NCBI RefSeq assembly: GCF_015832195.1
Contig: NC_052018.1
Location: 29,788,115-29,852,114, forward strand
Source: Motacilla alba alba
Lineage: Eukaryota; Chordata; Aves; Passeriformes; Motacillidae
Direction: 5' to 3'
DNA: 64,000 nt
Shown: positions 37,512 through 50,415 of the stretch, piece by piece
Layout: every line of letters starts with the position of its first letter
Numbering within the stretch: the first letter of the stretch is position 1
Notes under the pieces: generated by a model
What the model was told of the DNA's origin: nothing
What the model saw: only the letters and a program-made list of their open reading frames with translations
Databases searched by the model: none
Translations under genes and position numbers: made by a program

Positions 37512-40500
37512 GTGCAGTAGAAATATTTATAAGGTGTTCAATGAGATAGAGTCTTCTGATTGCTTTTCTTCTCTGTATAGATCAATTGTGATGGTTCACT
37601 CAGGCAAACATGTGCTGATCTGGACCATACAGATTTGCCTATTTATTTTAGCTAGGTCTGTAATGGAGATTTTTATCACCAGCTGCTGGGATTTGGGATT
37701 CTTTTTATGAAACCTGACCAGAAACATAACATTCTGAGACCTGAAATTCTTCTTTTGTAGTCTTCTTCCTAATTTCCCTGAGTAATATACTCAAGAACAT
37801 CATTGAAAAATGTCCACAATGCAGAGCTTATGCTGACATTTACCCAGGAGAGTGTCAGCATCAGCATAGTGCTGCATAATAGAAACAGGGCACTGTTCTT
37901 TCACACTTTTTGGTATGAAAATTATAATTTCATGATCTAGAAGATGTTCTGCTTTGAATCAGAGTTTTAGCTGTCCAGCAGTCAGCAGAGATTGAGGGCT
38001 GGCTTGCATCTATTTTAGGTATCTTTACAATGTGCACACAGCCCCTGTTACTCTGCATTTCTCCAACAGATCAAATTGTGGTTGTTTCTTCAGTCATGGT
38101 CCAGCAACACAATGACAGTAGCAAAGATGTGAGCTCTCACAGCTGTCATTAAGAATCACAAGTTCATTTACTCACTACTGAAACTTTTATCTGAAATAAT
38201 CCAATACAGTGCAACCACTCCAGGAAGCTGGAAAGAGACAAAATGTCTCTTTGAAACCTGAGCTATGAAAGAATTACCCTGGAGCTTGACACAAAGAGCA
38301 CTGTGCACAGTTCTAGTGATCACCATCAGGAGAACATTGGAAGGTAGGTTAGATGCTAAAACTGCTTGTGGAAGTTAGTGTTCCCAGTGTCACAATTAGT
38401 GTTGCCACTATGGCAAAAACAGTCCTGGCTTCATATAGCACCAATGGCACATGCAACTCTACTGCATGGAAAAACTGGTCAGCTTACATGGTTTAAATCC
38501 ACATGAAATTAAAGCACTTTATGGATTTATTAGCAGTGCATATTTATCACTCTTATCAGTGATATAGCATGTAAACCACAGCACTAGACACTTGCAAAAT
38601 GTTAATAAATGCCTGCAGATCTCTAAACATGCCCTTATAACCCCAACATTTAAGAGCCCCCCTCCCAGGCAGTGTGCATTACACCCGCCATGCTTTGTGT
38701 GCGGGTGCAGGTGCCCATGTGCAGCCCCTCTTGCGGGACACAGGGTGCACCCGCTGTGCCCACACCAGAGCTGCTGCCTCACCCTGCCCAGGGCAGTGCC
38801 CCTCACAGCCCCGTGTGCTCCCCGAGGAGTGGCATACCTCCTGCCACCCCTTGCTCTGGGACACAGGTTGTGTGCTCCTGGGAATGCTGTGGGGCAGTGC
38901 CTGGCAGTGCCCCAACAAGGTCACTCCTCCTCCCCCTGCTCCGAGTCATCTACCTGGGGTATCCTTGTCACTCCCTGGTTATTGATTAATCAGGATAGTC
39001 ATCTCCCTGGTTAGTGCTACCAGCATCAGGTGCTCACTCTCAGGTGGTTTTGGGTGTCCCAAAAAGCTGCTTAAATGGGGAAGTTGTGGGGCACCCCAGC
39101 TGGGGTTGTGCTCCTGGGTTTCCATGGCTGCCTGGCCCTGCGTGAGCTGGACAAGCTCATAGCTGACACTGCCCATGTTTGTGGGTGCTGGAGGTTCATC
39201 AGCTGATACTCCTTGCTGTCCTGGAGTGCTGCCTCTGCTGGGAAGGGCCCTCACTTCTGGCAGGGAGTGCTGAGCAGATCTCTCTGTCTGCTCCTGGTCC
39301 CAGCTGACTTCTCCATGGCAAAACCTTTAGAGACATGAACTCTTTGTTTTGCTCTGTTAGAAGAGTTTGCAATACAGCTAAAAAGGTCCAAGTTTACTAG
39401 TTGTTGGTTATATGGCTCTATATAGGCTTCAGGTCCTCTCTGAATAGGGCTTCCTAAAAAACTGCGGGTTTGTTGCAACTGTTTCTTTCTCTCCCCTGTA
39501 GTGATATACTTCCTGTTTAGATAGTAGTAATCTATATTTCTAGGTATACTCATTTGTTTTCAATGTAATATTTCTGTGCCTTTTCTTCTTTTGGTATTTA
39601 ATTTTTTTTTCCTTGAACATGTTTTCAGGGCAGTCTTTTGCTTTTACGTGGATCATCCCTTTTCCATGCAGTTTCTCTGAAATGCTTTCTTCCTCTGCTG
39701 TTTTCCAAACTGTGTCAGTGCCTCTTGAGCTTGATATCACTCATTTTGGAGTTTTTAAAAATTCTTTCTTAGAGATTTCTTAGAGCTGTTGGGTCTCAGT
39801 CACTGCCCAAAAGCAACCAAGAGTGTTCCCAGTGGTGCTGGGGTGATGGAGTGCTTTGTGCAGTCACACCCTGCGTGCTGCCGAGTGAGCCTCCTTGGGG
39901 CAATGCCGGAGCTGATCTCAGCATCTCCTGTTAGTCTATAATAGTGCACAAGAATGTTGTGACTCTCAGTGTGCAGCTGTTTGCATTTGACCAGGACATG
40001 GAAAAAGAAACAGTAATTTGGGAGCACATTTTTTCCTTTTTTTTTTTTTTTTTTTTTTCCATCTGAAGAACAGCAAGTGGTCCAAATTTAGCCAGCTGTG
40101 GTGCTTCTCTCTGGTGGCTCTGCAGCACAGCTTGATCAACAGGAAAACAGGGAATTGTAGACAAAAATAAGTAGCAGTAGTGGTATTTTCAGATGTGAGA
40201 AGATCCTTATGACTGTAGGGGTTCACTGTTCTCCAGCTCAGACAGCACTGAATTTTCCTTTAGAGAGAAAAATAAAAGGGCAAAGGACAGAAAACAATCT
40301 TTTTTGGGGTCCCTTCTAACGTTTCATGTGCACCCACATCTCCAGTTTTATCGACTGAACCAGATGGAACCAAGTCTTGTGTCAAATTCTTCCATCCTTT
40401 GAAAGATGCAAAATACAAAGTCCAAATAAATCAACAAAATTAGATAAGAATCATGTTTGCAAAGTTGTATTTGCAATGCAACTTCTTTACCTCACTCCCT

Positions 40501-40918
40501 GCAGCCCTCCTGCTCTTACATTTATGCACTGTGTGAAGCTTTATAAAGCTGACATTTGGGATCTATCCCTGGAGGATTACCTTTGAAGCAACATACCACT
40601 TCTTAGTACTAAAGATATTTTCTTTGAACATCCTGCATTCATAATTCTAAGACACAAATAATACTATCAATATTAATGCACTGAAGACATTTTCTTCTGT
40701 ACCTGAGGATATGTTACTTCCCACAGAGATAAGTAGAATTTCATAAACATATATAAAAATCTTAAATTTTGTCATCATGGCATCTTCAGAGGTGTAATTG
40801 TAACAACACTCCAGAGCACGGTATTGTTACTAGCTGCCACAGAGCCAGAAGTTATCTCTCAGAAAAAATTGACTCCACTGAATCATGCATCTCTACTCAT
40901 GCTTACAAGATACTGAAC
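36960..40918. other. Intergenic sequence with poly-T tracts
   Basis: Non-coding. A T26 run (37485-37510) and a T22 run (40037-40058) are present. The second lies on the reverse of an A-tail-like context but has no recognisable SINE or retrocopy beside it. A moderately GC-rich patch at about 38.66-38.96 kb carries a repeated GGGACACAGG word (about 38733 and 38858), perhaps a degenerate local duplication. No gene is supported. Confidence 0.55.
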
Positions 40919-40958
40919 ATACACACGTACACACACACACATGCACATCTGTGCATAA

Positions 40959-41010
<52 letters not shown>
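40919..41010. repeat. (CA)n then (TA)n microsatellite
   Basis: An impure AC run (about 40919-40940) is followed by a pure TA dinucleotide run from 40964 to 41010, about 23 units. A second simple stretch of TAA/TGA units lies at about 41083-41106. Confidence 0.95.
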
Positions 41011-41013
<3 letters not shown>

Positions 41014-41754
41014 AAAGTGTGGTTATTAATTTAAGTGAAAATATTTTCCTCTTTTAAAACATACTTAACTTTCTCTTTACATAATGATAATGATAATAAT
41101 AATAATTGTAATGATGCAATTTAGGAAGAAATGGTTAAGTAGTTGTGTAAGGGTATGTTTAGGCTTCTGTTGGCATACAGATTTTGTAAGCAGTCCTTCT
41201 GCAATTAGAAGGTACCATTTATTCCTCTGTATGCAGAAGAATACTGCCATTGTTTTGTGTCTAGACACCCCCATGTAAGAGGTGAATTATCGCTCAGAGT
41301 TCCTTGATCTGAAACAGATCTACTGAAATCTCCAGAAAATTTTGAATAAAGGTGAAAGAGCAACATTTAAATCCATTTCTGGATAGCTGACATGAAGGAA
41401 ATAGGCTTATTTTAATTATTTTCTGTTGAAAATAGTGGTTTTAGTTATGTTCTCATTCTTGGATGTAAAACTGGAGCTTCTTCACCAACCCTGCTAAAAC
41501 AGTTCTACATTATAATAAAGAAGAATAGCTAAAAGAATTAGGTCACTCATGCTCACCACAGAAGAAAAATATTTTAGAGGGCTAGACACAGTCAGTGATG
41601 ATAAACAGTTCTTAGTTATTCTTGTACACCTCTTACTGTCCAAGAAGGTTGATCTGAAAGAAGAGTTTGCAGTTTCTGCAGTTTCTTTAAGTTTATATGC
41701 CTCAAATACAGCAGGGATATTTTACTATTATCCCCATTTAAAAAGAGTTGGGTA

Positions 41755-41820
41755 AGATGCCCTAATTATTTACCTAATATTGAGGAAAGATGCCCTAATT
41801 ATTTATCTAATATTGAGGAA
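41755..41820. repeat. 33-bp direct tandem duplication
   Basis: Two adjacent 33-bp units (41755-41787 and 41788-41820), each starting AGATGCCCTAATTATTTA and ending TATTGAGGAA, differ at one visible base (ACCTAA versus ATCTAA). Confidence 0.9.
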
Positions 41821-43845
41821 AACACTCATGCCCCTTGCAACACAGTGCTATTTATGCTTCCTTTATCTCTTGGTGATTTTGTGTAATGTTTGCTGTGGAG
41901 TCCTCTAGACTTTTCTTCCATATAATTGTTAAATAGTTAGTATAGTTTTTATTAGTTATCTAATTCTCTTTTAGACACCACATAGAAATTAATAAGCAAG
42001 GGTACTTGACAGAAGTATTCTACATTTTGACTATAAAATAGATAGAAATAATTGATATACTGATTATTTGTTTATATCATTTAAACAAGCAGCAACAGGA
42101 CTAAAGAGGGCATATTTAAAAGCCTTATTAAAGGCTCTAGGCAACAGATTTCTTCCTGTAATGTATTTTCGTATGCTAACTGATTTATGGATAATAGAGC
42201 TGCATGAGGTGTTTTCAATGGAGTTGGGGTCCCTTGAAATTTACCTTGGTATCATCACAGAATGAAGCACCCTTCACCTAGACATCACCAGCTATAACCA
42301 GAAAATCATCTGCAATGACTGCTGAGCCTGTGGCATAATCCAGAAAGGTTCTCTGATTATCTCCTCCCTTGAGACTGCCTTGGCCTCACTTTGTGGCTTT
42401 TGTTGGCTCCAGTGGTCAGAAACAACTTCCTGATTTCAAATCTCTTTTTTTCCTGGTTGGTTTGTGCCTTTTGTTGTCATTGTACCAATGTTGTATTTGA
42501 TCTGAAATAGCTTTTCCCTTTACAGAGTTTACTCATCTGAGGTAGAGGAGCCTTGTCCTTCCTGCAGGTCTTGCTCAGCGATGCAAACCAAGGTGTCCTG
42601 GTCCTCTCTACTAAACACAATGATGAACACTGCTCATCCTAAAAAGCTCTCTCCGGTGCTTAGTCAGCTTAAATTCAGCTTTCTTGTGTGTAGGTGGCTG
42701 GAACAGTGTGAGACCCCAAGGACAGTGTGTGTTTTGCTGGAGTCACTACAACCTTTCATTTGCCATTGTCATGGCTGCAAGGTGTGGAGACATCTGTGAA
42801 TACACATGTTCTTGTGTGTATGCACAAGTGTAATGTTCATGTAAGTACTCATGTGCATCCAGACACATCCACACATTGTTTTATGTGTTTGTTGCCAGCT
42901 GAGGAACGCTCAGATTGCAGTGCACATTTTTATTACTCTTGCTGAAGTGCATGTCCTCGTGTGTTACGGTACTCCATTGGGATTCCTCCTGTCCTCATGA
43001 CTCCCTCTCCCTGTGTGACAGTCTCCTCCATACTGAGGACAGTGTACTTGGCAAGTTTTGTTGCCACTTGTCCACTTTTCATACTATTAATATTGCTAAA
43101 ACTAAACCAGACCCAGTTCTTGAAAAACTTTGCTCATCATCATCATTCCAGCCCATCACATTGACATTCTCCCTTCAAGCATCCTTACACTACATGGCTT
43201 CTACTTGTTCTGCTCAAAATAAAATGATCTCATGTGTGGCTGTATAGCAGATGTTTCACAGATGTTTAGATAAATGAAATTTTGGTCTTAGTGTTACATA
43301 GTAATAATAGTTAAAAATATCAATTATAGTTTCTAAGAAAGATGCTAGGCTCATCTGACACATATGTTGCATTGCTCTTCCATCCATCTTCACAGATTTA
43401 ATTAGTTTTTCTTCAAAAATTATTTCAAGTTCTCACCTCTTTTGTTTAAGTTTGTTTAAGGTCTCTACTCTCAAACTTGTGATTGTATGAGCCCAGTCTA
43501 GCATGGACTAATTCTGATTCTGACTATCTTTCAGATACTGAGATGATGTCTACTTCCCTCCCTGTGTGTGAGTTACAAGAGCATATCCCTAATGGGCCTG
43601 TTGTCCATTAAAGACCAAGCAAGTCTCTTGATGTGGTCAAAGACTTATATTTGTTTGTGGAGAAGCTGGAAAAAGCTCTGATAAAGGTAACTGTTTCTGC
43701 AGGCAGGCAATGAAAGCTGGAAGTAATGGAAGAATGGAAGTTGGGATGGACAAACCACGCCTGTAATTTCTGTCATTAAGTTTGTCACATTAAACCTGAA
43801 ATGAAAATACTTCTTTCCCCATCCCAAAGGAGTTGGCAGTCATGA

Positions 43846-44253
43846 TTTATACTGTGTTTATGTTTGGTTGCAGCCAGTGCTCTGGCTCTGTTCATCACCC
43901 CTGTGCTTCCCAGACACACAGCCTATGCACACGGGTGGGACAAGGATGGAGCTTGGTGTGATGGTGCGCGCAGCTTGACTGTCAGCACTGATGAGGTAGC
44001 AAACATTGCTGCTGAAGCAGTAGAAGTCTTTAGGCCCAGAGCAGGACAGGAGCTGCTCACACTCTTTGTGGAAGGTCAGGGGAACCCATATTTGCTCTGT
44101 TTAGCTGTTGGACCTGGACAGAAAATAGAGGCCTTTGATTCTAATGGGATTGCAGCAGTCAGACATGGGGGTGAGATGGTGGATCCCACCAGGTGGAGAG
44201 GATCACTGCACCCACAGGAAGCTGTGTGGGGCCCTTTGAGAAAATCTCAATAA
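43846..44253 (+). other. Unidentified ORF, possible exon or retro-derived fragment
   Basis: An open frame of 136 codons runs from the base after an in-frame TGA (43843-43845) to a TAA at 44251-44253. There is no good ATG at its start. A splice-acceptor-like GGTTGCAG ends at 43873 inside the frame. The translation has a balanced composition with stretches such as HGWDKDGAWCDGARSL, VSTDEVANIAAEAVEVF and LLTLFVEGQGNPYLLCLAVG. That looks more protein-like than the other desert ORFs. I do not recognise the family. It could be a terminal exon, a retrotransposed pseudogene piece, an ERV remnant or chance. Confidence 0.25.
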
Positions 44254-46444
44254 TTGATTCCCAAAAAAGGAAATGAAAGTGGATTCAGGAAATTAAAAAG
44301 CATACACAGCTGCTTCAAAGAATCTTATACCTTACTTTCAGCACATCCCTGCAGTATCCGTTGTGGTATTAGGTCTGTCTGAACTCTTTCATTTCCCTGT
44401 TGCAGTGTAATGATGGTTTGCTCCCCCAGTCAGCTCATTTTTGATCCCCTCCCTTTTTTTTTTTGAGCTAGGCAAGCCTTTTTAATTTTTTTATAGTGCC
44501 TAATAACCATGTATGTTCAGCCCCCTAGGTGGTATGTTAATTCTTTTCTTTCATCTACTTAATTAGAAGATTTTGTTCTGCATAAAATATATGAGGCAGC
44601 TGGGGCAGGGTCTTATGAACTGGTAAGCATCCAATAGCTATATTAAGCAGTTTCTTAAGGCTTTGAAATTGTCTTCAGATGGTAGCTGTTGACAAACCCT
44701 GAAGTGAAGCACTACTTGAATATTCACGTTAAAACTGCCATTGTAGTCAAGTTAGCGATGCATGATTAATTGCCTTAAAAGCAATGGATTCATATGGAGT
44801 AAAATGCCCCTATGAAAATCAATAACATGACTACCATTAACAAGAGCATTACTTTGAAGATATTAAGGGCTACAAATCAAATTTGTTAGCTGAGGAGGAA
44901 CAGTGGCTATATGTACAAACAAAAGGCAGTTGTGTCTGCAGCACAGCATGTGGGGTTTATGGTTCTTTCACATATTCTCTCTCTTCTCTTAACAGTCAAA
45001 GCAGTGGGATAGCATGGTAGTTACTTAAGGCAAATAACACATACAAAGGTGTTACTTTGCTTCCCCCACCAGGTTTGGGCAGAACCTCTTAGTCCCTGGC
45101 ACATGCAAGTGTGCAGGACTCGATGCTGTCACCCAAGACTGGCTCCCTGATCTTTGCCATCCACATTCACACCCACTTTACCTGATGCTCCCATCACTGA
45201 CACAATAGGCAACCCCAGTTTCACAGGGGTCTTGCTCATCTGTCTAAAAATTCAAAGTATTTTTTTTTAAATTATATAATCATTATAAAAACTGCTCTTC
45301 TCTTCTTGCATCCCCTCAAACTCCCTTTGATGCTGTTGCATAAAAGCCTCATCAGGACTGAGAGTTGATTCCATGGGCAAATGAAATACTGTATTGTGGT
45401 CATGTTTACAGTGGTGCACGGGGAAATGGTACAAATTTCAGTCTTCCTAGGGTATGTGCCCAGAATTATAAAAACAATACAACCAAACAAAAAACCCACT
45501 CCACTTGGGTGCATTTTTATGTCTTTTACTCACAAAAAAATGCTGAGTTCCTGATTCTGTGTATCACTGCAAGAAGTAGAAAGCTGCCTGTCAGTTGGGG
45601 TACTATCCTCTTTGCCCAAAGCTGACATAAATGATGATAAGAATTTTAACTTGGACAAGAAGGGAGCTAGATGGAAGAGACTTCTTTTATCTCCATGCCT
45701 AAGGATCTAATGTAGAAAAAGGGAAAAATCAAATAAACAACAGTATGACAATCAATAATGGAAATACAGAAGATGAGAGGCTGGACAGTATAAAGAGTGA
45801 AAGTGCTAATACTGAGGAGAACAGGGGGAACAAACTGCTTCAGTACTGACCTAAATATAAAATAACCTTGGACATAAAGCAATCATTACTCTTTAAGGAA
45901 CAGAATAAAATATTGATGCTCTTCTTAAAAAATTAGGAAATACCTAATTAAGTAAATTTTCAATTAACATGGTAAAGCATATCTACTATAGAAATATTAA
46001 GTTGGGATAGAGGTTCATGAATGATCCTTAAAACTAATAGTAAGAGTGTTTTTCTGAAGTTTGCGGGTGACAAGGTAGGAGTCATTCTCAATATGAGAAG
46101 ATGAGGATATTAGGCAGAAGAAAATGCCTGTCCCAAAGAGTCAAACAATGTGATAAACATCAGTGGAATTAAGGACAATGTCATTTAAAAACTAGTGTGG
46201 AGAATTTGCACTAAAAAAAAAAGGGATTTTGTCAGCTGGAAATGGAAATGAGTAGAAAGCACTGGGTCACTGCGCCAGTCAGGATGAATACTGTCATCAA
46301 TGTGTTCCAACCGTGAAGGGCAAATCCAGGCTGAGGATATCCCTGATGACTTGTTTCCAGTGGAGCGGAAGTAGCATTCAGGCTGGTGGCATCCCCATTC
46401 ATGAAGGCTGGAGGAGCTGCAGAGGACACCCCATGGGATGGATG

Positions 46445-46511
46445 TGGTAGGAAAAAGGGCTTGGTTTAGTCCTTCCCTTGTGGTAGGGAAAAGGGCTTGG
46501 TTTAGCCTTTC
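46445..46511. repeat. 36-bp imperfect tandem duplication
   Basis: TGGTAGG(A/G)AAAAGGGCTTGG-type units start at 46445 and 46481. The second is nearly full length. The unit is not found elsewhere nearby. Confidence 0.85.
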
Positions 46512-47809
46512 TGAAGCTGCAAAGACAAGTATTTATTCCCTGGAAGCAAATAATGATGCTAAATTCTGGAGAAACAGGAAAAGAAAAGCAATTTAAGTCA
46601 AAGAATATAATTCACATAGAACCAACAAAGAAATACATTTAAGCAGGATTTCATAAATTATTTTTCCTTATCAGTGTACTGAGGATCTGGAATAGGATAG
46701 TGGTGATATAAAACCTGGTCATCATTAAAACAAAGTTCTGTTAGCTCGTTAAATATTTTGACCAGTATATTTGGCAAATTACTGGTATTTCAGGCTCAGG
46801 AACTCCTTTCCAGGTTCATATTCCTCTGACTGGACCTGCATAGGAGTAGACAGAGAGTCTCATATCCCAGAAGAGTCAATGCTGCTGGTCTGCATCATCA
46901 GATCTAGGCTTGTTGGTTAAAAAACAGCCATCCTGGTCTTTTTCCTTGGAGCTGGGCTTGCTGTGGGAATTGGAAGAAAAGCAAAATTGGTTCAATCTCT
47001 TTTATCCACAACCCAGCTGCTGTTTATCCCTCTGAGACAAATGCCAAGCACCCCTCCTCCAGAGCTGCAATAGTGTGGTACCTTTGTCCTCTGCTGTGTG
47101 TCCATGCTGCAAGCAGCTAGTGGGCTTTCAGTGGAGCATGTGCTATGCAAAGCATCCCAGCATATCAAACATCCCAGAAACAACCCAGTAAAGTTGTCCA
47201 GGAGCTAGGTGCAAAACTCAGATCTGGAATCTCCTCTCCCTCACTGCTGGATCTCCCCATTCCTGAATCAGCTCCTTTGGCAACACTGGAGCTTGGTTGG
47301 CCCAGCATTCAACTACAGGGAGAGGGAGGAAGAGATCATAGACCCCACCTGTGCGGCAAGTGCCTGGCCTTTGCTCAGCAAGGCACTATCAGCTCAGACT
47401 GCCATAATTCGTGTTTGACTTCTTGCATCTTGTAGAGACAGACAGGCTGCACTCTGCTGCAGACCTCCTTTCTGCCTTCCCAAGCCATGCTGGGAGGCAC
47501 TCTGCCCTTCAGCCCCAACCTATGCCACTGTCACTCATTAACAAAACCTGCCCCACTATTTAGTTGTCCTGCTTTCAGTGACACAGTGAAGCTTAACATA
47601 AGTGAGATTTCAAATTATGGTGGGGTGGTTTTTTTTAAATGTCTTCTGAATTAATTCCACCACATGACTCAGGAAGTGCAGCCATCAGGCTGGCAGTGAT
47701 GCTGCATCACTGTGCTTCTGAGCACCTTTTTTGAAAAAAAAACCCCAGTCATTACTGAATCCTGGCGAGGAGGGAGGGAAGACAGATTAAATAAATTTTT
47801 TTGTCTTTT

Positions 47810-48370
47810 AAAAAAGTGTGATTCGTTATCTGAAGGCAGTAATTCTAACTGGTGTTATTGGTATGCGGCGCGCAGGGATCTTAGTGCTAGCACATCTTTA
47901 TTAATGTTGTTATAAAAGCTTCTACTGGGATCCTAGTTATCAAATGACTCTGACAGCAATTCATCCACAAAGCCCTGTGTTTTAATTTCTCACTATCTGA
48001 AAAGAAATGGGCTGGGTGGGTGGAAAGACTCCTATTTTCAGCTGCTTTGTCCTTTGCTTTAAAGCCTGGCACATTGCAAACGTAAAGGAGGAACATGTAG
48101 GATTACAGCTGGAGGAATGCATCTTTGAAAAATAAATATCCTGCCATAAAAAGCATGTTACAAAGTGACAGGTACCATCTATTGATATAATGGAGTCTTT
48201 GATTCCCATAGCACCGGCCATTATAAGAAGCTGTACACAAGGCTGCGAGCCAGAGCCTTGAAAACCTCGTTGAATAGCAGCAGAGCCACAAATAGCAGCA
48301 AGGGATTTAATGGTAAAACACTTTACAAAGATTTTGCTGTGTGCACTGTGAAACAATAGAGACTTAATGA
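47810..48370. promoter_or_regulatory. Candidate conserved non-coding element (weak)
   Basis: This repeat-free stretch contains an isolated CpG-bearing GCGGCGCGC word (47866-47874) and several TTAAT, TTATAA and TTAATGA words typical of developmental enhancers. It also has no low-complexity DNA, unlike its flanks. This is a visual impression only; there is no sequence conservation evidence in hand. Confidence 0.2.
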
Positions 48371-49722
48371 ATTACTGGAACCAACAAATGTTTCCTTTGA
48401 TACAAATCAGAGACTGACTGATCAGGGAAGCAGCTAATTTCTAGGACTTTTTCCCCTCTTCAGTTCACTCTTTAGTCATGGTTATAAATAGTTGCACAGG
48501 AGGTCCAGACCCAGCAGAATTTGTAAGCAAAAATGATCAGCTAATCTAAGTAAGTAAAAAAAACCCCAATTTTTAAATAATTTCTCATGGCAAGGCTCAA
48601 AGCTTTTCCATATGCATGATGTTACAGTAGAGCATCATGTGAATGTAGCAAAGTGAGTGCTGAGTGAATTATGCATGAGCTGAAAGTGGAAATGGGGAAT
48701 GGTCTTGGTGGTTCTCAAAAAACATAGGCACACGTATGTCTGAACTTTCCTTCCTCAGCTCATTGCTTAGCATTTGTCCAGGCAAATCTGTCCTGGTATC
48801 TCTTTTATCAAATCCTGGAAGGACAATGGATTTTCTAGATTATAGCTTTGGGGGCCAAGCCTCTCCCACATGGATCTTTTTGTGTGGCTAGAGAATGCGA
48901 TTTCAGCAACACTGTGGTGTGATGGCCCTTGTTTCTGAGGAAGATGTATTGTTGCTTGCCTGCATCCTGGGAGGATAACTCCCTTTTATTAAAGATGTAG
49001 GATGATGCAATCTTTCAAAAGGCCCCTCTCCTATTTAAGGGTGAAGGAGGTAGTAAGTTGTGGGTTGTGTGGGTTGTGTGAGACTGGCTCTAATTGCATG
49101 ACCAACACTTGAAACATATCTGCAAGGATATTTTTTCCAAACAGATTTTTTTTTCTCACACTGTCCTGTTCCAAACCTTTTTCCTTTCCAAAATGATATC
49201 AAGCCCTCCAAGTTTTCTCTGTTGCAAATACAAAGTCTTTTAAATTATGTTCTAATAAATGATGGCTTTTTTGTGGCTTTGATTTGATAAGAACAAGATG
49301 TAGATGGCAGGACTGGGGCCAAGCTGGGGTCCTGTCACAGTGTTAGTTATAAACATATATGTGTCTGTGCCAGCATTTTGCCACTTAGGTCAAGAAGTCT
49401 TTTGCTGGCAATTGCACTAGGAGGCAGGTGTTTAATCCAGGAACTTTCATGACTTAACCCTGTAAACAAGCTTGCCAAAGCTGTCTCAGGATTCGACACA
49501 AACAAACCGTTTTGGAGTTGCTGTTTGATTGTCCCTGGTGTTCTCTTCTTTTACCTAGCTCTGTGTGAAGCCAAGATTTCTGCTGAGGTTTGGCACTGAC
49601 ACTTCTGCCGTGGGTGACAGGCAACTGAAGCATTCACAGGATGCCTTGTCTGGGCACAGGACAGAGGAGTGTGGGATACCCTCCAGCCCTGCTCTTCCTG
49701 CTGGCTCCTCTCCCAGATCCTT

Positions 49723-50415
49723 TCACAGAATCACAAAATGGGCTGTGTTGGAAGAGACTACAGTGGGTCACCTGGTCCAACTTTCCTGCTCAAGCAGGGT
49801 CATCCTTGAGCACATGGCACAAGGTTATGTCCTGATGGCTCTTGAATAACTCCAGTGAGGGAAACTCCACAACCTCTCTGGACACTCTGTGCCAGTGCAG
49901 AGTCACCTGCACAACAAAGAAATTCTTCCTCATATTCAGGTGGAACTTCCTGTGCATCAGTTTTTGCCCATTGCCTCTTGTCCTATTGCTTGGCACCACT
50001 GGGAAGAGCCTGGAAACATTCTCTTGACACCCTCCCTTCAGATATTTATTATAGACAGTGATGAGGTACTCTCACTGTCATCTATTCTCAAGGACATACA
50101 GGCCTAGCTCCCTCAGCCTATCCTTGTAAGAGAGATGCTCCAATCCCTTAATCATCTCTGTTGCCCTCCACTGGACCTGCTCCAGGAGCTTCATGTCTCT
50201 CTTGCACTTGAGGAGCCCAGAACTGGACACAGCACTCCAGATATGGCCTCACCAGGGCTGAGTAGAGGGGCAGGATCACCTCCCTTGATCTGCTGGCAAT
50301 GCTCTTCCTAATGCACCCCATTGGAACACCACTGGCCTTCTTGGCCACAAGGGCACTGCTGACTCATGGAGAGCTTGTAATCCATCAGGATCTGCAGATC
50401 CTTCTCTGCAAGGGA
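49723..50415 (-). mobile_element. CR1 LINE 3'-end fragment (minus orientation)
   Basis: This is about 690 bp of the CR1 3' region read antisense. The 3' terminus is at the left (TCACAGAATCACAAAATGG). It continues through 'ggtccaactttcctgctcaagcagggtcatc', 'gaaattcttcctcatattcagg', 'ctccctcagcctatccttgtaagagagatgctcc', 'cagaactggacacagcactccagatatggcctcacc' and 'aggatctgcagatccttctctgcaaggg'. The fragment is colinear and rather complete, so it is younger than the copy at 26.6 kb. It is 5'-truncated, as usual for CR1. The ORFs over it are shadows. Confidence 0.95.

Larger units (their letters stand above)
41822..49720. other. Intergenic sequence, no confident gene
   Basis: Apart from the ORF at 43.85 kb and the duplication at 46.4 kb, this stretch holds AT-rich non-coding sequence with short T or A runs (for example near 44452-44464). 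No LTR, LINE or RNA gene was recognised. The segment 47.81-48.37 kb is described separately as a possible conserved element. Confidence 0.5.

Noticed and set aside
38592..39014. Overlapping plus- and minus-strand ORFs of 80-140 codons in a GC-richer patch
   Set aside because: Open frames occur in several frames on both strands, composition is Pro/Ser/Cys-rich and no domain is visible. This is typical of non-coding, moderately GC-rich DNA.
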